Positions 1-9,314 of a stretch of 64,000 bases of DNA are shown here, in pieces. The notes beneath the pieces are model-generated. The model searched no databases and was not told the origin of the DNA. It worked only from the letters and a program-made list of their open reading frames with translations. Source of the DNA: Pantoea agglomerans (GTDB lineage: Bacteria > Pseudomonadota > Gammaproteobacteria > Enterobacterales > Enterobacteriaceae). Within the stretch, counting starts at the first letter, position 1. Each line of letters begins with the position of its first letter. The DNA lies in NCBI RefSeq assembly GCF_020149765.1, contig NZ_CP083809.1, positions 992,001-1,056,000 on the forward strand, given 5' to 3'. Position numbers and translations under genes: made by a program.

Positions 1-1
1 A

Positions 2-1912
2 ACCGGCATGGTGGCGCGCGATCAGATGGTCGGTCCGTGGCAGATTCCGGTGGCGAACTGCGCGGTCACTACCGCCAGCCTCGACAGCTATCACGGTGAA
101 GCCTTTGCGCTGGGCGAGCGCGCGCCGGTTGCGCTGCTCGACTTCGCCGCCTCTGGCCGTCTGGCGGTGGGCGAAGCGCTGACCAACCTGGCGGCGACGC
201 AGATTGGCGATCTCAAGCGCGTGAAGCTCTCCGCTAACTGGATGGCGGCGGCAGGTCACCCGGGCGAAGATGCCGGCCTGTATGAAGCGGTCAAAGCGGT
301 GGGCGAAGCGCTCTGTCCTGCGCTCGGCATTACGATTCCGGTGGGCAAAGACTCCATGTCGATGAAAACCCGCTGGCAGGAAGGCATTGAGCAGCGCGAA
401 ATGACCTCGCCGCTGTCGCTGGTGATCACCGCCTTCGCCCGCGTAGAGGATGTGCGCCGCACCGTGACGCCTGAGCTGCAGGCGGACGGCGAAAACCTGC
501 TGCTGCTGATCGATCTCGGCAACGGCGCCAATACCCTGGGCGCGACCGCGCTTTCTCAGGTCTACCGTCAGCTGGGCGACAAGCCGGCCGACGTGCGCGA
601 CGCGCAGCAGCTGGCTGGCTTCTTCAAGGCGATTCAGACGCTGGTGGCGCAGCAGAAGCTGCTGGCCTACCACGATCGTTCAGACGGCGGCCTGCTGGTC
701 ACGCTGGCGGAAATGGCCTTTACCGGCCACTGCGGCATTGAGGTCGATATTGCCGCACTGGGCAGCGACGCGCTGGCTGCGCTCTTTACCGAAGAGCTGG
801 GCGCGGTGATCCAGATTAAAGCGGAAGACCGCGCGGCCGTGGAGAAAGTGCTGGCGGATTGCGGCCTCGCAGGCTGCAGCCACGCAATCGGCAGCGCGCA
901 GCGCGGCGATCGCTTTGTGATTCGCTCTGGCGACAGCGCGATCTACAGCGAAAGCCGCACGACGCTGCGCACCTGGTGGGGCGAAACCAGCTGGCAGATG
1001 CAGCGCCTGCGCGACAACCCGATCTGTGCCGATCAGGAGCATGAGGCGCGCAAAGATGACAACGATCCTGGCCTGAACGTCTCTCTGACCTTTAACCCGG
1101 AAGAGGATGTCGCCGCGCCGATGATTGCTACCGGCGCACGTCCGCGCGTCGCGGTGCTGCGCGAGCAGGGCGTTAACTCCCATGTCGAAATGGCGGCCGC
1201 GTTCCATCGCGCTGGCTTTACGGCGGTCGACGTGCATATGAGCGATCTGCTGGCGGGACGTCGCGATCTGGAGGCGTTCCAGGCGCTGGTGGCGTGCGGC
1301 GGCTTCTCCTACGGCGACGTGCTGGGCGCTGGCGAAGGCTGGGCGAAATCGATTCTGTTCAACAACCGCGTGCGCGATACCTTCGAGGAGTTCTTCCATC
1401 GTCCGCAGACGCTGGCGCTGGGCGTATGTAACGGCTGTCAGATGATGTCGAACCTGCGCGAGCTGATCCCTGGCAGCGAACTCTGGCCGCGCTTCGTGCG
1501 TAACCAGTCAGAGCGTTTCGAAGCGCGCTTCAGCCTGGTGGAAGTGGCTGCCAGCCCGTCGCTGCTGCTGGACGGCATGGCCGGCTCGCATATGCCGATT
1601 GCGGTCTCTCACGGCGAAGGCTTTGTCGAGGTGCGCGACGGCGCGCATCTGGCTGCGCTGGAGTCCAAAGGGCTGGTCGCGCTGCGCTTTATCGATAACT
1701 ACGGCAAGGTGACTGAGAGCTATCCAGCTAACCCGAACGGCTCGCCTAACGGCATTACGGCGGTGACGAACGAAAGCGGCCGCGTCACCATCATGATGCC
1801 GCACCCGGAGCGCGTCTTCCGTACGGTAAGCAACTCCTGGCACCCGGCGGAGTGGGGCGAAGATAGCCCGTGGATGCGCATCTTCCGTAACGCGCGGAAA
1901 CAGCTGGGCTAA
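2..1912 (+). CDS. purL: Phosphoribosylformylglycinamidine synthase, 3' part (gene begins before the window)
   Basis: This is the C-terminal half of the large PurL enzyme of purine synthesis, which converts FGAR, ATP and glutamine to FGAM. The reading frame is open to the left edge, and about 660 N-terminal residues are missing compared with the ~1295-residue enterobacterial protein. The visible part covers the second AIRS-like half ([32 protein letters not shown]) and the complete C-terminal class I glutamine amidotransferase domain. That domain shows the nucleophile-elbow cysteine in [10 protein letters not shown] and the PHPE motif near the end. Similarity to E. coli PurL is continuous to the final RNARKQLG. 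An intrinsic terminator follows directly. The start listed is the first full codon of the frame, not a real start. Confidence 0.98.
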   Translation, partial: TGMVARDQMVGPWQIPVANCAVTTASLDSYHGEAFALGERAPVALLDFAASGRLAVGEALTNLAATQIGDLKRVKLSANWMAAAGHPGEDAGLYEAVKAVGEALCPALGITIPVGKDSMSMKTRWQEGIEQREMTSPLSLVITAFARVEDVRRTVTPELQADGENLLLLIDLGNGANTLGATALSQVYRQLGDKPADVRDAQQLAGFFKAIQTLVAQQKLLAYHDRSDGGLLVTLAEMAFTGHCGIEVDIAALGSDALAALFTEELGAVIQIKAEDRAAVEKVLADCGLAGCSHAIGSAQRGDRFVIRSGDSAIYSESRTTLRTWWGETSWQMQRLRDNPICADQEHEARKDDNDPGLNVSLTFNPEEDVAAPMIATGARPRVAVLREQGVNSHVEMAAAFHRAGFTAVDVHMSDLLAGRRDLEAFQALVACGGFSYGDVLGAGEGWAKSILFNNRVRDTFEEFFHRPQTLALGVCNGCQMMSNLRELIPGSELWPRFVRNQSERFEARFSLVEVAASPSLLLDGMAGSHMPIAVSHGEGFVEVRDGAHLAALESKGLVALRFIDNYGKVTESYPANPNGSPNGITAVTNESGRVTIMMPHPERVFRTVSNSWHPAEWGEDSPWMRIFRNARKQLG

Positions 1913-1920
1913 GCGAGATA

Positions 1921-1949
1921 AAAAGGAGACAGCGATGTCTCCTTTTTTT
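1921..1949 (+). terminator. Rho-independent terminator of purL
   Basis: A nine-base stem (AAAGGAGAC / GTCTCCTTT) with a six-base loop is followed by a run of T, starting 9 bases after the purL stop. Confidence 0.9.
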
Positions 1950-1951
1950 CC

Positions 1952-2065
1952 TGTTGGGAAATAGCGACAGGGTGCGCTCTTCGCTGTCTCTAAAAGGCGA
2001 CATTTATCTCCCTGATTAATCAGGGAATGATTTCCCTGGCCTTTAACTGTTGGGTTTTAGCGACA
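1952..2065 (+). promoter_or_regulatory. Three GlrR (QseF) activator sites upstream of glmY
   Basis: The known GlrR site is TGTC-N10-GACA. A perfect copy lies at 1985-2002 (TGTC, ten bases, GACA). Two copies with TGTT as the left half lie at 1952-1969 and 2048-2065, both ending in GACA at the exact N10 spacing. Three upstream sites in this arrangement are what activates the sigma-54 promoter of glmY in E. coli. The response regulator that binds them (GlrR) is encoded 2.5 kb downstream. Confidence 0.85.
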
Positions 2066-2129
2066 GAAGAGCGCGTGCGGCGAGGAATGGGTGCTGGCAA
2101 CTCTCTGAAAAAGAATGTTATTTCTTTTT

Positions 2130-2150
2130 TGGCACGAAGTTTGCTAATAT
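2130..2150 (+). promoter_or_regulatory. glmY promoter: sigma-54 -24/-12 element with overlapping sigma-70 -10
   Basis: TGGCAC-N5-TTGC at 2130-2144 matches the sigma-54 consensus exactly. TAATAT at 2145-2150 could serve as a sigma-70 -10 hexamer for nearly the same start near 2157, matching the overlapping promoters known for enterobacterial glmY. Confidence 0.85.
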
Positions 2151-2156
2151 TAGCTC

Positions 2157-2369
2157 GTGGCTCATTCTCCTGTTTATGATTGCCCCGCACTGCGGCAGAG
2201 CTCATAAAAACTGAATGACGCACCAAACGGAGCCTGCCGTCCACCTGTTGATAATCGTTTGCTCTGCAACGTTTTCAAATATCGGGCGCAACGTTGAGTT
2301 AGGCTCCACCTTATTTTCAGGCGATGCTGCGGCGTCGCTCTCACGGCAGGCCGAAAGGCCTGCCGTTTT
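2157..2369 (+). ncRNA. glmY: GlmY small regulatory RNA
   Basis: GlmY is the small RNA that sequesters the adaptor RapZ, so protecting GlmZ and raising glmS (glucosamine-6-phosphate synthase) expression. The identification rests on position (between purL and glrK, as in E. coli), the sigma-54 promoter with GlrR sites just upstream, the 5' sequence GTGGCTCATTC, internal blocks shared with GlmY/GlmZ (TGAATGACGCA, CAACGTTGAG, GTTAGGCTCCACC), and a strong terminal hairpin (ACGGCAGGCC gaaa GGCCTGCCGT) followed by TTTT at 2343-2369. The 5' end is inferred from promoter spacing. The primary transcript would be about 210 nt, slightly longer than in E. coli. Confidence 0.88.
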
Positions 2370-2440
2370 CATTTCCGCTCTATCTTCCACTAGCGGACTT
2401 CGCTAGCATTCACACAGCGTTTATTAAAGGAAGCGACCGC

Positions 2441-3868
2441 GTGAGAAGATGGCGTTTATTTCCCCGTTCGTTGCGCCAGCTGGTGCTAATGGCGTTTTTG
2501 CTGGTGCTGCTGCCGCTGCTGGTGCTCGCCTGGCAGGCCTGGGAAAGTTTGTCGGCGTTAAGCGATCAGGCCGCCGATACCAACCGCAATACCTTCACCG
2601 ACGTGCGCCGCAGCGAAGCGATGGCACGTACCGCGCTGGAGCTGGAGCGCAGCTACCGCCAGTATTGCGTGCTGGGCGACGCCACCCTGGCGCGCCTCTA
2701 TCAGACGCAGCGCGCACGTTACAGCCAGATACTTGATTCTCACGCCTCCAGCCTGCCCGCGCTGACCGCATTCCAGACGCTGCGTACCATTCTGCCGCAG
2801 CTCACTCAACTCCAGTGCAGTAACGGCAACCCGGTCGCGGCCGCCTCGCAGGCGCTGGATCGCTTTTCCGCCGTTAATGCGCAGCTGGTGCAGGAGACGC
2901 GTGAAGTGGTATTCGCTCGCGGGCTGCAGCTGCAGCGCGAAATTGCCGATCGCGGCCAGTTTTTCGGCTGGCAGGCGCTTATCCTGTTTATCGTCAGCCT
3001 GGCGCTGGTGCTGCTCTTTACCCGCATGATTATCGGGCCGGTCAAAAGCGTCGAGCGCATGATCAACCGGCTCGGCGAAGGGCGCGAACTGGGCGCGACC
3101 GTGGCGTTCCGCGGCCCGCGCGAGCTGCGCTCCCTGGGCCAGCGCATCGTCTGGCTTAGCGAGCGGCTGGCCTGGCTGGAGACGCAGCGTCACGCGTTCC
3201 TGCGCCATCTCTCCCACGAGCTGAAGACGCCGCTCGCCAGCCTGCGCGAAGGCACGGAGCTGCTGGCGGATGAAGTGGTCGGTGCGCTGAACGACGATCA
3301 GAAAGAGGTGGTGGCGATTCTGGATACCAGCAGCCGCCATCTGCAGCGCCTGATTGAACAGCTGCTTGATTACAACCGTAAGCTGGTGGAGGAGCCGACG
3401 ACGCTGGAGACGGTGGATATCGTTGAGCTGGTGGATATGGTGGTCAGCGCCCATGCGCTGCCGGCGCGCGCCAAGCTGATGCATGTGCAGCGCGATCTGC
3501 AGGTGAAAAGCTGCCTCGCGGAGCCTGAGCTGCTGATGCGCGTCATCGATAACTTATACTCTAACGCCGTGAACTATGGCGGCGAATCCGGTAGCATCTG
3601 GCTGCGCAGTCAGCTGCACGGCGACAAGGTGTGGATAGAGGTCGCCAACAGCGGCACGCCGATTCCTGAGAAAGAGCGCGAAATGATATTCGAACCCTTT
3701 TTCCAGGGGAGCCTGCAGCGCAAAGGGCCGATAAAAGGCAGCGGGCTGGGACTGAGCATCGCCAAAGACTGTCTGCGCCGCATGCAGGGGGATCTGCAGC
3801 TGATCGACAGCAAAGATGCCGACGTTTGTTTTCGTATTGTACTGAATCACACAGCCGGGACTCTCTGA
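2441..3868 (+). CDS. glrK: Sensor histidine kinase GlrK (QseE)
   Basis: Inner-membrane sensor kinase that phosphorylates GlrR to control glmY and envelope-stress genes. A GTG start at 2441 with AAAGGA 9-14 bases upstream gives 475 residues, the same length as E. coli GlrK. An upstream ATG in frame (2324) would lie inside glmY and is rejected. Visible parts are TM1 (~13-33), a periplasmic region, TM2 (~177-197), HAMP, a HisKA box with the phospho-acceptor His259 in LRHLSHELKTPLAS, and HATPase_c with N box (DNLYSNAVNYG) and G boxes (GSGLGLSIAKD). It is followed by qseG after 3 bases and then glrR, so this is a three-gene operon directly after the GlmY gene it regulates. Confidence 0.96.
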   Translation: MRRWRLFPRSLRQLVLMAFLLVLLPLLVLAWQAWESLSALSDQAADTNRNTFTDVRRSEAMARTALELERSYRQYCVLGDATLARLYQTQRARYSQILDSHASSLPALTAFQTLRTILPQLTQLQCSNGNPVAAASQALDRFSAVNAQLVQETREVVFARGLQLQREIADRGQFFGWQALILFIVSLALVLLFTRMIIGPVKSVERMINRLGEGRELGATVAFRGPRELRSLGQRIVWLSERLAWLETQRHAFLRHLSHELKTPLASLREGTELLADEVVGALNDDQKEVVAILDTSSRHLQRLIEQLLDYNRKLVEEPTTLETVDIVELVDMVVSAHALPARAKLMHVQRDLQVKSCLAEPELLMRVIDNLYSNAVNYGGESGSIWLRSQLHGDKVWIEVANSGTPIPEKEREMIFEPFFQGSLQRKGPIKGSGLGLSIAKDCLRRMQGDLQLIDSKDADVCFRIVLNHTAGTL

Positions 3869-3871
3869 CAG

Positions 3872-4540
3872 ATGAACATCTTCTTCGCCTCACTCTTAAC
3901 CGCGCTGCTGAGCCTGTCGCTCAGCGGCTGCAGCGCCTCCCCGGCCGCTTCGTCCGCGCATCACGACGCCGTCATCGCCGAGCCGGAGGTCAGGCTGCCC
4001 GATTATCTGGCGACCGACTGCGCCAGCGTCTGGCGCAATGAAAGCACCACGGCGACGGGCAATCCGCTCTACTGGCTGCGCGCCATCGACTGCGCCGAGC
4101 GCCTGTCGCCCGCAGAGGCGCGCGCCGAAGCGCATCGCTGGCCGGTGGAAGGCTGGGCGCGCGCCTTTAAAAACGGCATTCTGATGGCTAACGGCAACGT
4201 TACGCCGCTGGAGCGCCGCGATTACGTTGAGGCGCTGGATGCCTACAGCAGCCGCTTTCCCGGCGCGGTGCGCCCGCTGATCCAGCTGTGGCGCGGCAAT
4301 CAGGTCGCGCAGCTCGAACTCAGCGAAACGCGCTCGCGCTTCGCGCATTTGCAGCAGAGCAGCGATGCGCAGCTCGACGCGCTGCGTCAGCAGCAGACCC
4401 AGATGCGCAACACCCTTAACGACACGCAGCATAAGCTGGAGCGCCTGACGGATATTGAGCGCCAGCTCTCTTCGCGTAAGACGCCAGATGTCACCGAGAG
4501 CGGCCATGCGCCGGAAACGTCGTCACATGAGGAGCCTTAA
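3872..4540 (+). CDS. qseG: Outer-membrane lipoprotein QseG
   Basis: Lipoprotein that works with the GlrK/GlrR pair; in E. coli QseG binds GlrK and modulates its activity. The 222-residue product starts with a lipoprotein signal peptide ending in the lipobox LSGC (cysteine ~20), then a conserved core (NPLYWLRAIDCAERL, RPLIQLWRG) and a coiled coil at ~145-200 rich in Q, L and R. It is slightly shorter than E. coli QseG (237). It lies 3 bases after glrK, and its TAA overlaps the glrR ATG by one base (TAATG), which implies translational coupling. The sequence is less conserved than its neighbours, as is usual for this family. Confidence 0.92.
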   Translation: MNIFFASLLTALLSLSLSGCSASPAASSAHHDAVIAEPEVRLPDYLATDCASVWRNESTTATGNPLYWLRAIDCAERLSPAEARAEAHRWPVEGWARAFKNGILMANGNVTPLERRDYVEALDAYSSRFPGAVRPLIQLWRGNQVAQLELSETRSRFAHLQQSSDAQLDALRQQQTQMRNTLNDTQHKLERLTDIERQLSSRKTPDVTESGHAPETSSHEEP

Positions 4541-5874
4541 TGGCCAGACAATCCGCACGTCTGCTGCTGGTAGATGACGATCCCAGCCTGCTGAAGCTGC
4601 TGGGCATGCGCCTTAGCAGCGAGGGCTACCAGGTCACCACCGCCGCCAGCGGGCCGGAAGCGCTGCGCCTGCTGCAGAAAGAGCCGATCGATCTCGTCAT
4701 CAGCGATTTGCGTATGGACGAAATGGACGGGCTGGCGCTGTTCGGCGAAATCCAGAAGCGCAACGCCAGCCTGCCGGTGATTATTCTCACCGCGCACGGC
4801 TCGATACCCGACGCCGTCTCTGCCACGCAGCAGGGCGTCTTTAGCTTTCTGACCAAGCCGGTCGATCGCGATGCGCTCTATAAGGCGATCGACGACGCGC
4901 TGGCGCAGCGCGCCCCCGCCAGCGACGACCGCTGGCGCGAAGCGATCGTTACCCGCAGCCCGATCATGCTGCGGCTGCTGGAGCAGGCGCATATGGTGGC
5001 GCAGTCCGACGTCAGCGTCTTAATCAACGGCCAGAGCGGCAGCGGCAAAGAGGTGCTGGCGCAGGCGATCCACGCCGCCAGTCCGCGCGCGGGCAAACCT
5101 TTCGTCGCCATCAACTGCGGCGCGCTGCCGGAGCAGCTGCTGGAGTCGGAGCTGTTCGGACATGCGCGCGGCGCCTTTACCGGCGCGGTCAGCGCGCGCG
5201 AAGGGCTGTTCCAGGCGGCGGAGGGGGGCACGCTGTTTCTGGACGAGATCGGCGATATGCCGCCGTCGCTGCAGGTGAAACTGCTGCGTGTGCTGCAGGA
5301 GCGCAAAATCCGTCCGCTCGGCAGCAATCACGATATCGACATTAACGTGCGCATTATCTCCGCCACCCACCGCGATTTGCCGAAGGCGATGGAGAAGAAA
5401 GAGTTTCGCGAGGATCTCTTTTATCGCCTGAACGTGGTCAACCTTAAGCTGCCCGCGCTGCACGAGCGGACCGAAGATATTCCGCTGCTCGCCGCCCATT
5501 TGCTGCGCCAGGCGGCGGATCGACATAAGCCTTTTGTGCGCAGCTTCTCTGTAGATGCGATGAAGCGGCTGATGACGGCGAGCTGGCCGGGCAACGTGCG
5601 CCAGCTGGTGAATGTGATCGAGCAGTGCGTGGCGCTGACCTCGTCGCCGGTGATCAGCGATGCGCTGGTCGAGCAGGCGCTCAGCGGCGAAAGCAGCGTG
5701 CTGCCGACCTTTGTCGAGGCGCGAAACCAGTTTGAACTTAACTACCTGCGCAAGCTGCTGCAAATGACCAAAGGCAATGTCACCAACGCCGCCCGACTGG
5801 CCGGGCGCAATCGCACCGAGTTTTATAAGCTGCTGTCCCGACATGAACTGGACGCCAGCGATTTTAAAGAGTAG
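4540..5874 (+). CDS. glrR: Sigma-54-dependent response regulator GlrR (QseF)
   Basis: NtrC-type activator that, when phosphorylated by GlrK, activates sigma-54 promoters such as glmY. The 444 residues comprise a receiver domain (1-120) with acidic pocket D12-D14 and phospho-acceptor D56 (ISDLRMDEMDG), an AAA+ domain with Walker A GQSGSGKE, the sigma-54-contacting GAFTGA loop and Walker B TLFLDEIGDMP, and a Fis-type HTH at the C-terminus (NVTNAARLAGRNRTEFYKLL). All catalytic motifs are intact. Its target sites are present upstream of glmY in this window, giving a closed circuit of sensor, regulator and target RNA. Confidence 0.97.
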   Translation: MARQSARLLLVDDDPSLLKLLGMRLSSEGYQVTTAASGPEALRLLQKEPIDLVISDLRMDEMDGLALFGEIQKRNASLPVIILTAHGSIPDAVSATQQGVFSFLTKPVDRDALYKAIDDALAQRAPASDDRWREAIVTRSPIMLRLLEQAHMVAQSDVSVLINGQSGSGKEVLAQAIHAASPRAGKPFVAINCGALPEQLLESELFGHARGAFTGAVSAREGLFQAAEGGTLFLDEIGDMPPSLQVKLLRVLQERKIRPLGSNHDIDINVRIISATHRDLPKAMEKKEFREDLFYRLNVVNLKLPALHERTEDIPLLAAHLLRQAADRHKPFVRSFSVDAMKRLMTASWPGNVRQLVNVIEQCVALTSSPVISDALVEQALSGESSVLPTFVEARNQFELNYLRKLLQMTKGNVTNAARLAGRNRTEFYKLLSRHELDASDFKE

Positions 5875-5899
5875 CTTTCTGGCGCGATGAAGCGCCTGA

Positions 5900-6361
<462 letters not shown>

Positions 6362-6392
6362 TTTCTGCTGTAGCAGAGAGAGGAGAGCCAGT

Positions 6393-6420
6393 AAAAGGCC
6401 GCTTTATCAGCGGCCTTTTG
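6393..6420. terminator. Bidirectional terminator between glnB and hmpA
   Basis: AAAAGGCCGC / GCGGCCTTTT forms a ten-base stem with a seven-base loop. The A run on one side and T run on the other suit termination of both converging genes. Confidence 0.88.
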
Positions 6421-6431
6421 TTTATGTCTGG

Positions 6432-7616
6432 CTAGAGTCCCTTATGTGGACCAAACACCTCATAGTGAATGCGTGAAGCGTCTACGCCCGCGTCGCGCAG
6501 CTGACCGGCAATAAACTGCATAAAGCCTACCGGCCCGCACAGCCAGAACTGGGTGCGCGCATCCTGCAGCCGCGCGATTTCAGCGGTCAAATCCATAACG
6601 CCCTCGGCATCGTAACGGCCCGCGTCAGCCGCCTCCGGCACGCGGTACCAGATGCGCTTCTTAACGTCGCGCAGGCGGGCGGCCGTCTCGGCCACTTCAT
6701 CCGCAAAGGCGTGCTGCGCGCCGTTTTCCGTGGCGTGCAGCCAGGTCACCGGCGCGGCATGCTGCTGGTCAGCCAGCGCATGCAGCATCGCCAGCATCGG
6801 CGTCACGCCGACGCCCGCCGAGATCAGCGCCACCGGCGTCTCCGTACTCACCGCCATAAAAACATCGCCGTGCGGCGCGGTTAACGCCAGCACATCGCCG
6901 ACCTGCGCGTTGTCATGCAGCCAGCCGGAGACGGTGCCCTGCGCGTCGCGTTTCACCGCAATACGGTAGGTTTCGCCGTTGCTGGCGTGAGTAAGCGAAT
7001 ACTGGCGGTTCTGCTGAAACTCAAAGCCGGCAGGGTGCAGATGCAGGGTAAGGTACTGACCCGGCTTAAAGGCCGCCACCGCGCCGCCGTTGACCGGGGC
7101 CAGGGTAAAGCTTTTGATAACGGAACTCTGCGTCTCGATAGCGGCAATGCGGAAGGGGCGAGTGCCGCGCCAGCCTCCTTTTTGCTGCTCGGTCTCCTGA
7201 TAAATCGCCTCTTCACGCTGGATAAAGACCTCCGCCAGCACGCCGTAAGCGCGGCCCCACGCCGCCAGCACCTCATCCCCTGGATTCAGCAGCGCTTTAA
7301 TCGTCGCCAGCAGGTTCTCGCCAACGATGGCGTACTGTTCCGGCTTAATCGCCAGGCTGGCGTGCTTCTGCGCGATCTTTTCAACGGCGGGCAGCAGCGC
7401 CGCCAGATTATCGAGATTCGCGCCATAGGCGCAGATCGCGTTAAACAGCGCTTCTCGCTGGTTGCCGTTGCGCTGGTTGTTCATATTGAAGACGTTTTTG
7501 AGTTCGGGATGCTGCGTCAGCATGCGGTCATAAAAGTGAGCGGTAAGCTTCGGTCCGACGGCGGCAACGGCGGGGAGGGTAGATTTCACGGTAGCAATGG
7601 TTTGTGCATCAAGCAT
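6432..7616 (-). CDS. hmpA: Flavohemoprotein, nitric oxide dioxygenase
   Basis: Cytoplasmic enzyme that converts NO and O2 to nitrate using NAD(P)H, protecting against nitrosative stress. The ATG at 7616 ([12 protein letters not shown]) preceded by AGAGGT gives 394 residues, close to E. coli Hmp (396). The longer frame starting ten codons upstream is rejected. Domains are an N-terminal globin with proximal His85 (IAQKHAS), an FAD-binding region (RQYSLT-like RQYSLTHA) and an NAD-binding region ([22 protein letters not shown]). It is divergent from glyA. An NsrR-like operator sits 22 bases upstream of the start, consistent with NO-induced derepression. Confidence 0.97.
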   Translation of the reverse strand: MLDAQTIATVKSTLPAVAAVGPKLTAHFYDRMLTQHPELKNVFNMNNQRNGNQREALFNAICAYGANLDNLAALLPAVEKIAQKHASLAIKPEQYAIVGENLLATIKALLNPGDEVLAAWGRAYGVLAEVFIQREEAIYQETEQQKGGWRGTRPFRIAAIETQSSVIKSFTLAPVNGGAVAAFKPGQYLTLHLHPAGFEFQQNRQYSLTHASNGETYRIAVKRDAQGTVSGWLHDNAQVGDVLALTAPHGDVFMAVSTETPVALISAGVGVTPMLAMLHALADQQHAAPVTWLHATENGAQHAFADEVAETAARLRDVKKRIWYRVPEAADAGRYDAEGVMDLTAEIARLQDARTQFWLCGPVGFMQFIAGQLRDAGVDASRIHYEVFGPHKGL

Positions 7617-7637
7617 AGGAATACCTCTGGCGGCGTA

Positions 7638-7660
7638 AAGTTGCATTTTAAATACATGTT
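7638..7660 (-). promoter_or_regulatory. NsrR-like operator of hmpA
   Basis: On the minus strand the site reads AACATGTATTT-A-AAATGCAACTT, an 11-1-11 inverted repeat. The halves match the NsrR half-site AAGATGCATTT at about 9/11 and 10/11. NsrR repression of hmp through this kind of site is well established in enterics. Confidence 0.7.
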
Positions 7661-7818
7661 ATGATCGCGCCCTGAAGGTTGTAAATAACCCGCCGCGAAA
7701 TAAGGTGATTACGCTGGCAAGGTTTAGCGACAGGCTGAAAAAATCTGCGTCACAACCTGATGAAATATCGTGATAAGAAGAGAGGGACAAAAAGCGTAAA
7801 AAACCTTTGCCAGCGGCG

Positions 7819-7834
7819 AGCCAATCGTTTGCGT
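7819..7834 (+). promoter_or_regulatory. PurR-like operator of glyA
   Basis: The reverse complement of AGCCAATCGTTTGCGT fits the PurR consensus ANGCAANCGNTTNCNT with one mismatch. E. coli glyA is PurR-repressed through a very similar box upstream of its promoter. The 330-base hmpA-glyA gap otherwise holds only a weak promoter candidate (TACACT at 7876-7881). I found no clear MetR box. Confidence 0.7.
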
Positions 7835-7946
7835 GGATTACGGAATTGGCGCTACCGTCACCCGGCAAAACGGTTTACACTGTTGGCCTTTGCTCCTAAG
7901 GGAGCCTAAACCGCCGTTAAAAAGTTAGCTGAGTCAGGAGATGCGG

Positions 7947-9200
7947 ATGTTAAAGCGTGAAATGAACATTGCCGATTATGATGCCGAGTTGTGGCAGGCG
8001 ATGGAGCAAGAAAAAGTGCGTCAGGAAGAGCACATTGAACTGATTGCTTCTGAAAACTACACCAGCCCACGTGTAATGCAGGCGCAAGGTTCACAGCTCA
8101 CCAATAAATACGCGGAAGGGTATCCGGGAAAACGCTACTACGGCGGTTGTGAATATGTCGACATCGTTGAGCAGCTGGCGATCGATCGCGCTAAAGCGCT
8201 GTTCGGCGCTGACTTCGCCAACGTGCAGCCGCACTCCGGCTCGCAGGCTAACTTCGCCGTCTATACCGCGCTGCTGCAGCCGGGCGACACCATTCTGGGT
8301 ATGAACCTGGCGCACGGCGGTCACCTGACTCACGGCTCGCCGGTCAACCTCTCCGGCAAACTCTATAACGTCGTGCCTTACGGCATCGATGAGAGCGGCA
8401 AAATCGACTACAACGAGCTGGCCGAGCTGGCGAAAACGCATCAGCCGAAAATGATCGTCGGTGGCTTCTCCGCCTATTCCGGCGTTTGTGACTGGGCGAA
8501 AATGCGCGAAATCGCTGACAGCGTTGGCGCTTACCTGTTCGTCGATATGGCGCACGTGGCTGGCCTGGTCGCCGCTGACGTCTATCCGACCCCGGTGCCG
8601 CACGCCCATATCGTCACCTCGACCACCCATAAAACCCTGGCGGGTCCGCGCGGCGGCCTGATCCTGGCGAAAGGCGGCGACGAAGATCTCTATAAGAAAC
8701 TTAACTCTGCCGTCTTCCCTGGCGGACAGGGCGGTCCGCTGATGCACGTTATCGCGGGTAAAGCGGTCGCGTTTAAAGAGGCGATGGAGCCGGAGTTCAA
8801 GGCGTACCAGCAGCAGGTGGCGAAGAACGCTAAAGCGATGGTAGAAGTACTGATCGCGCGCGGCTACGACATCGTATCTGGCGGCACCCATAACCATCTG
8901 TTCCTGATTGACCTGGTCAGCAAGAACATGACCGGCAAAGAGGCGGACGCCGCGCTGGGCCGCGCCAACATCACCGTTAACAAAAACAGCGTGCCGAACG
9001 ATCCGAAAAGCCCGTTCGTTACCTCTGGCGTGCGCATCGGTACGCCTGCGGTGACCCGTCGCGGCTTTAAAGAAGCGGACGTTCGCGAGCTGGCTGGCTG
9101 GATCGCCGACGTGCTGGACAATGTTAACGACGAAGCGACTATCGAACGCACCAAACAGAAAGTGCTGGAGATCTGCTCGCGTCTGCCGGTTTACGCATAA
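7947..9200 (+). CDS. glyA: Serine hydroxymethyltransferase
   Basis: PLP enzyme interconverting serine plus tetrahydrofolate with glycine plus 5,10-methylene-THF, the main source of one-carbon units for purines. The start at 7947 ([16 protein letters not shown]) is chosen over the in-frame ATG six bases upstream because AGGAG at 7936-7940 abuts the upstream ATG and is correctly spaced for 7947. It gives 417 residues, identical in length to E. coli GlyA. The PLP lysine lies in [14 protein letters not shown] (Lys229). The PurR-like box upstream links it to purine control. Confidence 0.98.
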   Translation: MLKREMNIADYDAELWQAMEQEKVRQEEHIELIASENYTSPRVMQAQGSQLTNKYAEGYPGKRYYGGCEYVDIVEQLAIDRAKALFGADFANVQPHSGSQANFAVYTALLQPGDTILGMNLAHGGHLTHGSPVNLSGKLYNVVPYGIDESGKIDYNELAELAKTHQPKMIVGGFSAYSGVCDWAKMREIADSVGAYLFVDMAHVAGLVAADVYPTPVPHAHIVTSTTHKTLAGPRGGLILAKGGDEDLYKKLNSAVFPGGQGGPLMHVIAGKAVAFKEAMEPEFKAYQQQVAKNAKAMVEVLIARGYDIVSGGTHNHLFLIDLVSKNMTGKEADAALGRANITVNKNSVPNDPKSPFVTSGVRIGTPAVTRRGFKEADVRELAGWIADVLDNVNDEATIERTKQKVLEICSRLPVYA

Positions 9201-9220
9201 GCGTACGCCTGTGCGATCGT

Positions 9221-9252
9221 AAAAAAGGATGGCTTCGGCCATCCTTTTTTTT
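9221..9252 (+). terminator. Rho-independent terminator of glyA
   Basis: AAAAAAGGATGGC ttcg GCCATCCTTTTTTTT forms a long stem with a UUCG-type loop and a T8 tail, 20 bases after the glyA stop. Confidence 0.95.
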
Positions 9253-9314
9253 GCCGCTGCCAGGCTAAAATCGCGCGCACTTACTGATTATGGACGCTTG
9301 CTGCGGGAGGCAGA

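Noticed and set aside
2215..2406. Short coding frame within the purL-glrK gap
   Set aside because: It lies across the GlmY RNA and its terminator, and the sequence conservation is that of the small RNA, not of a protein.
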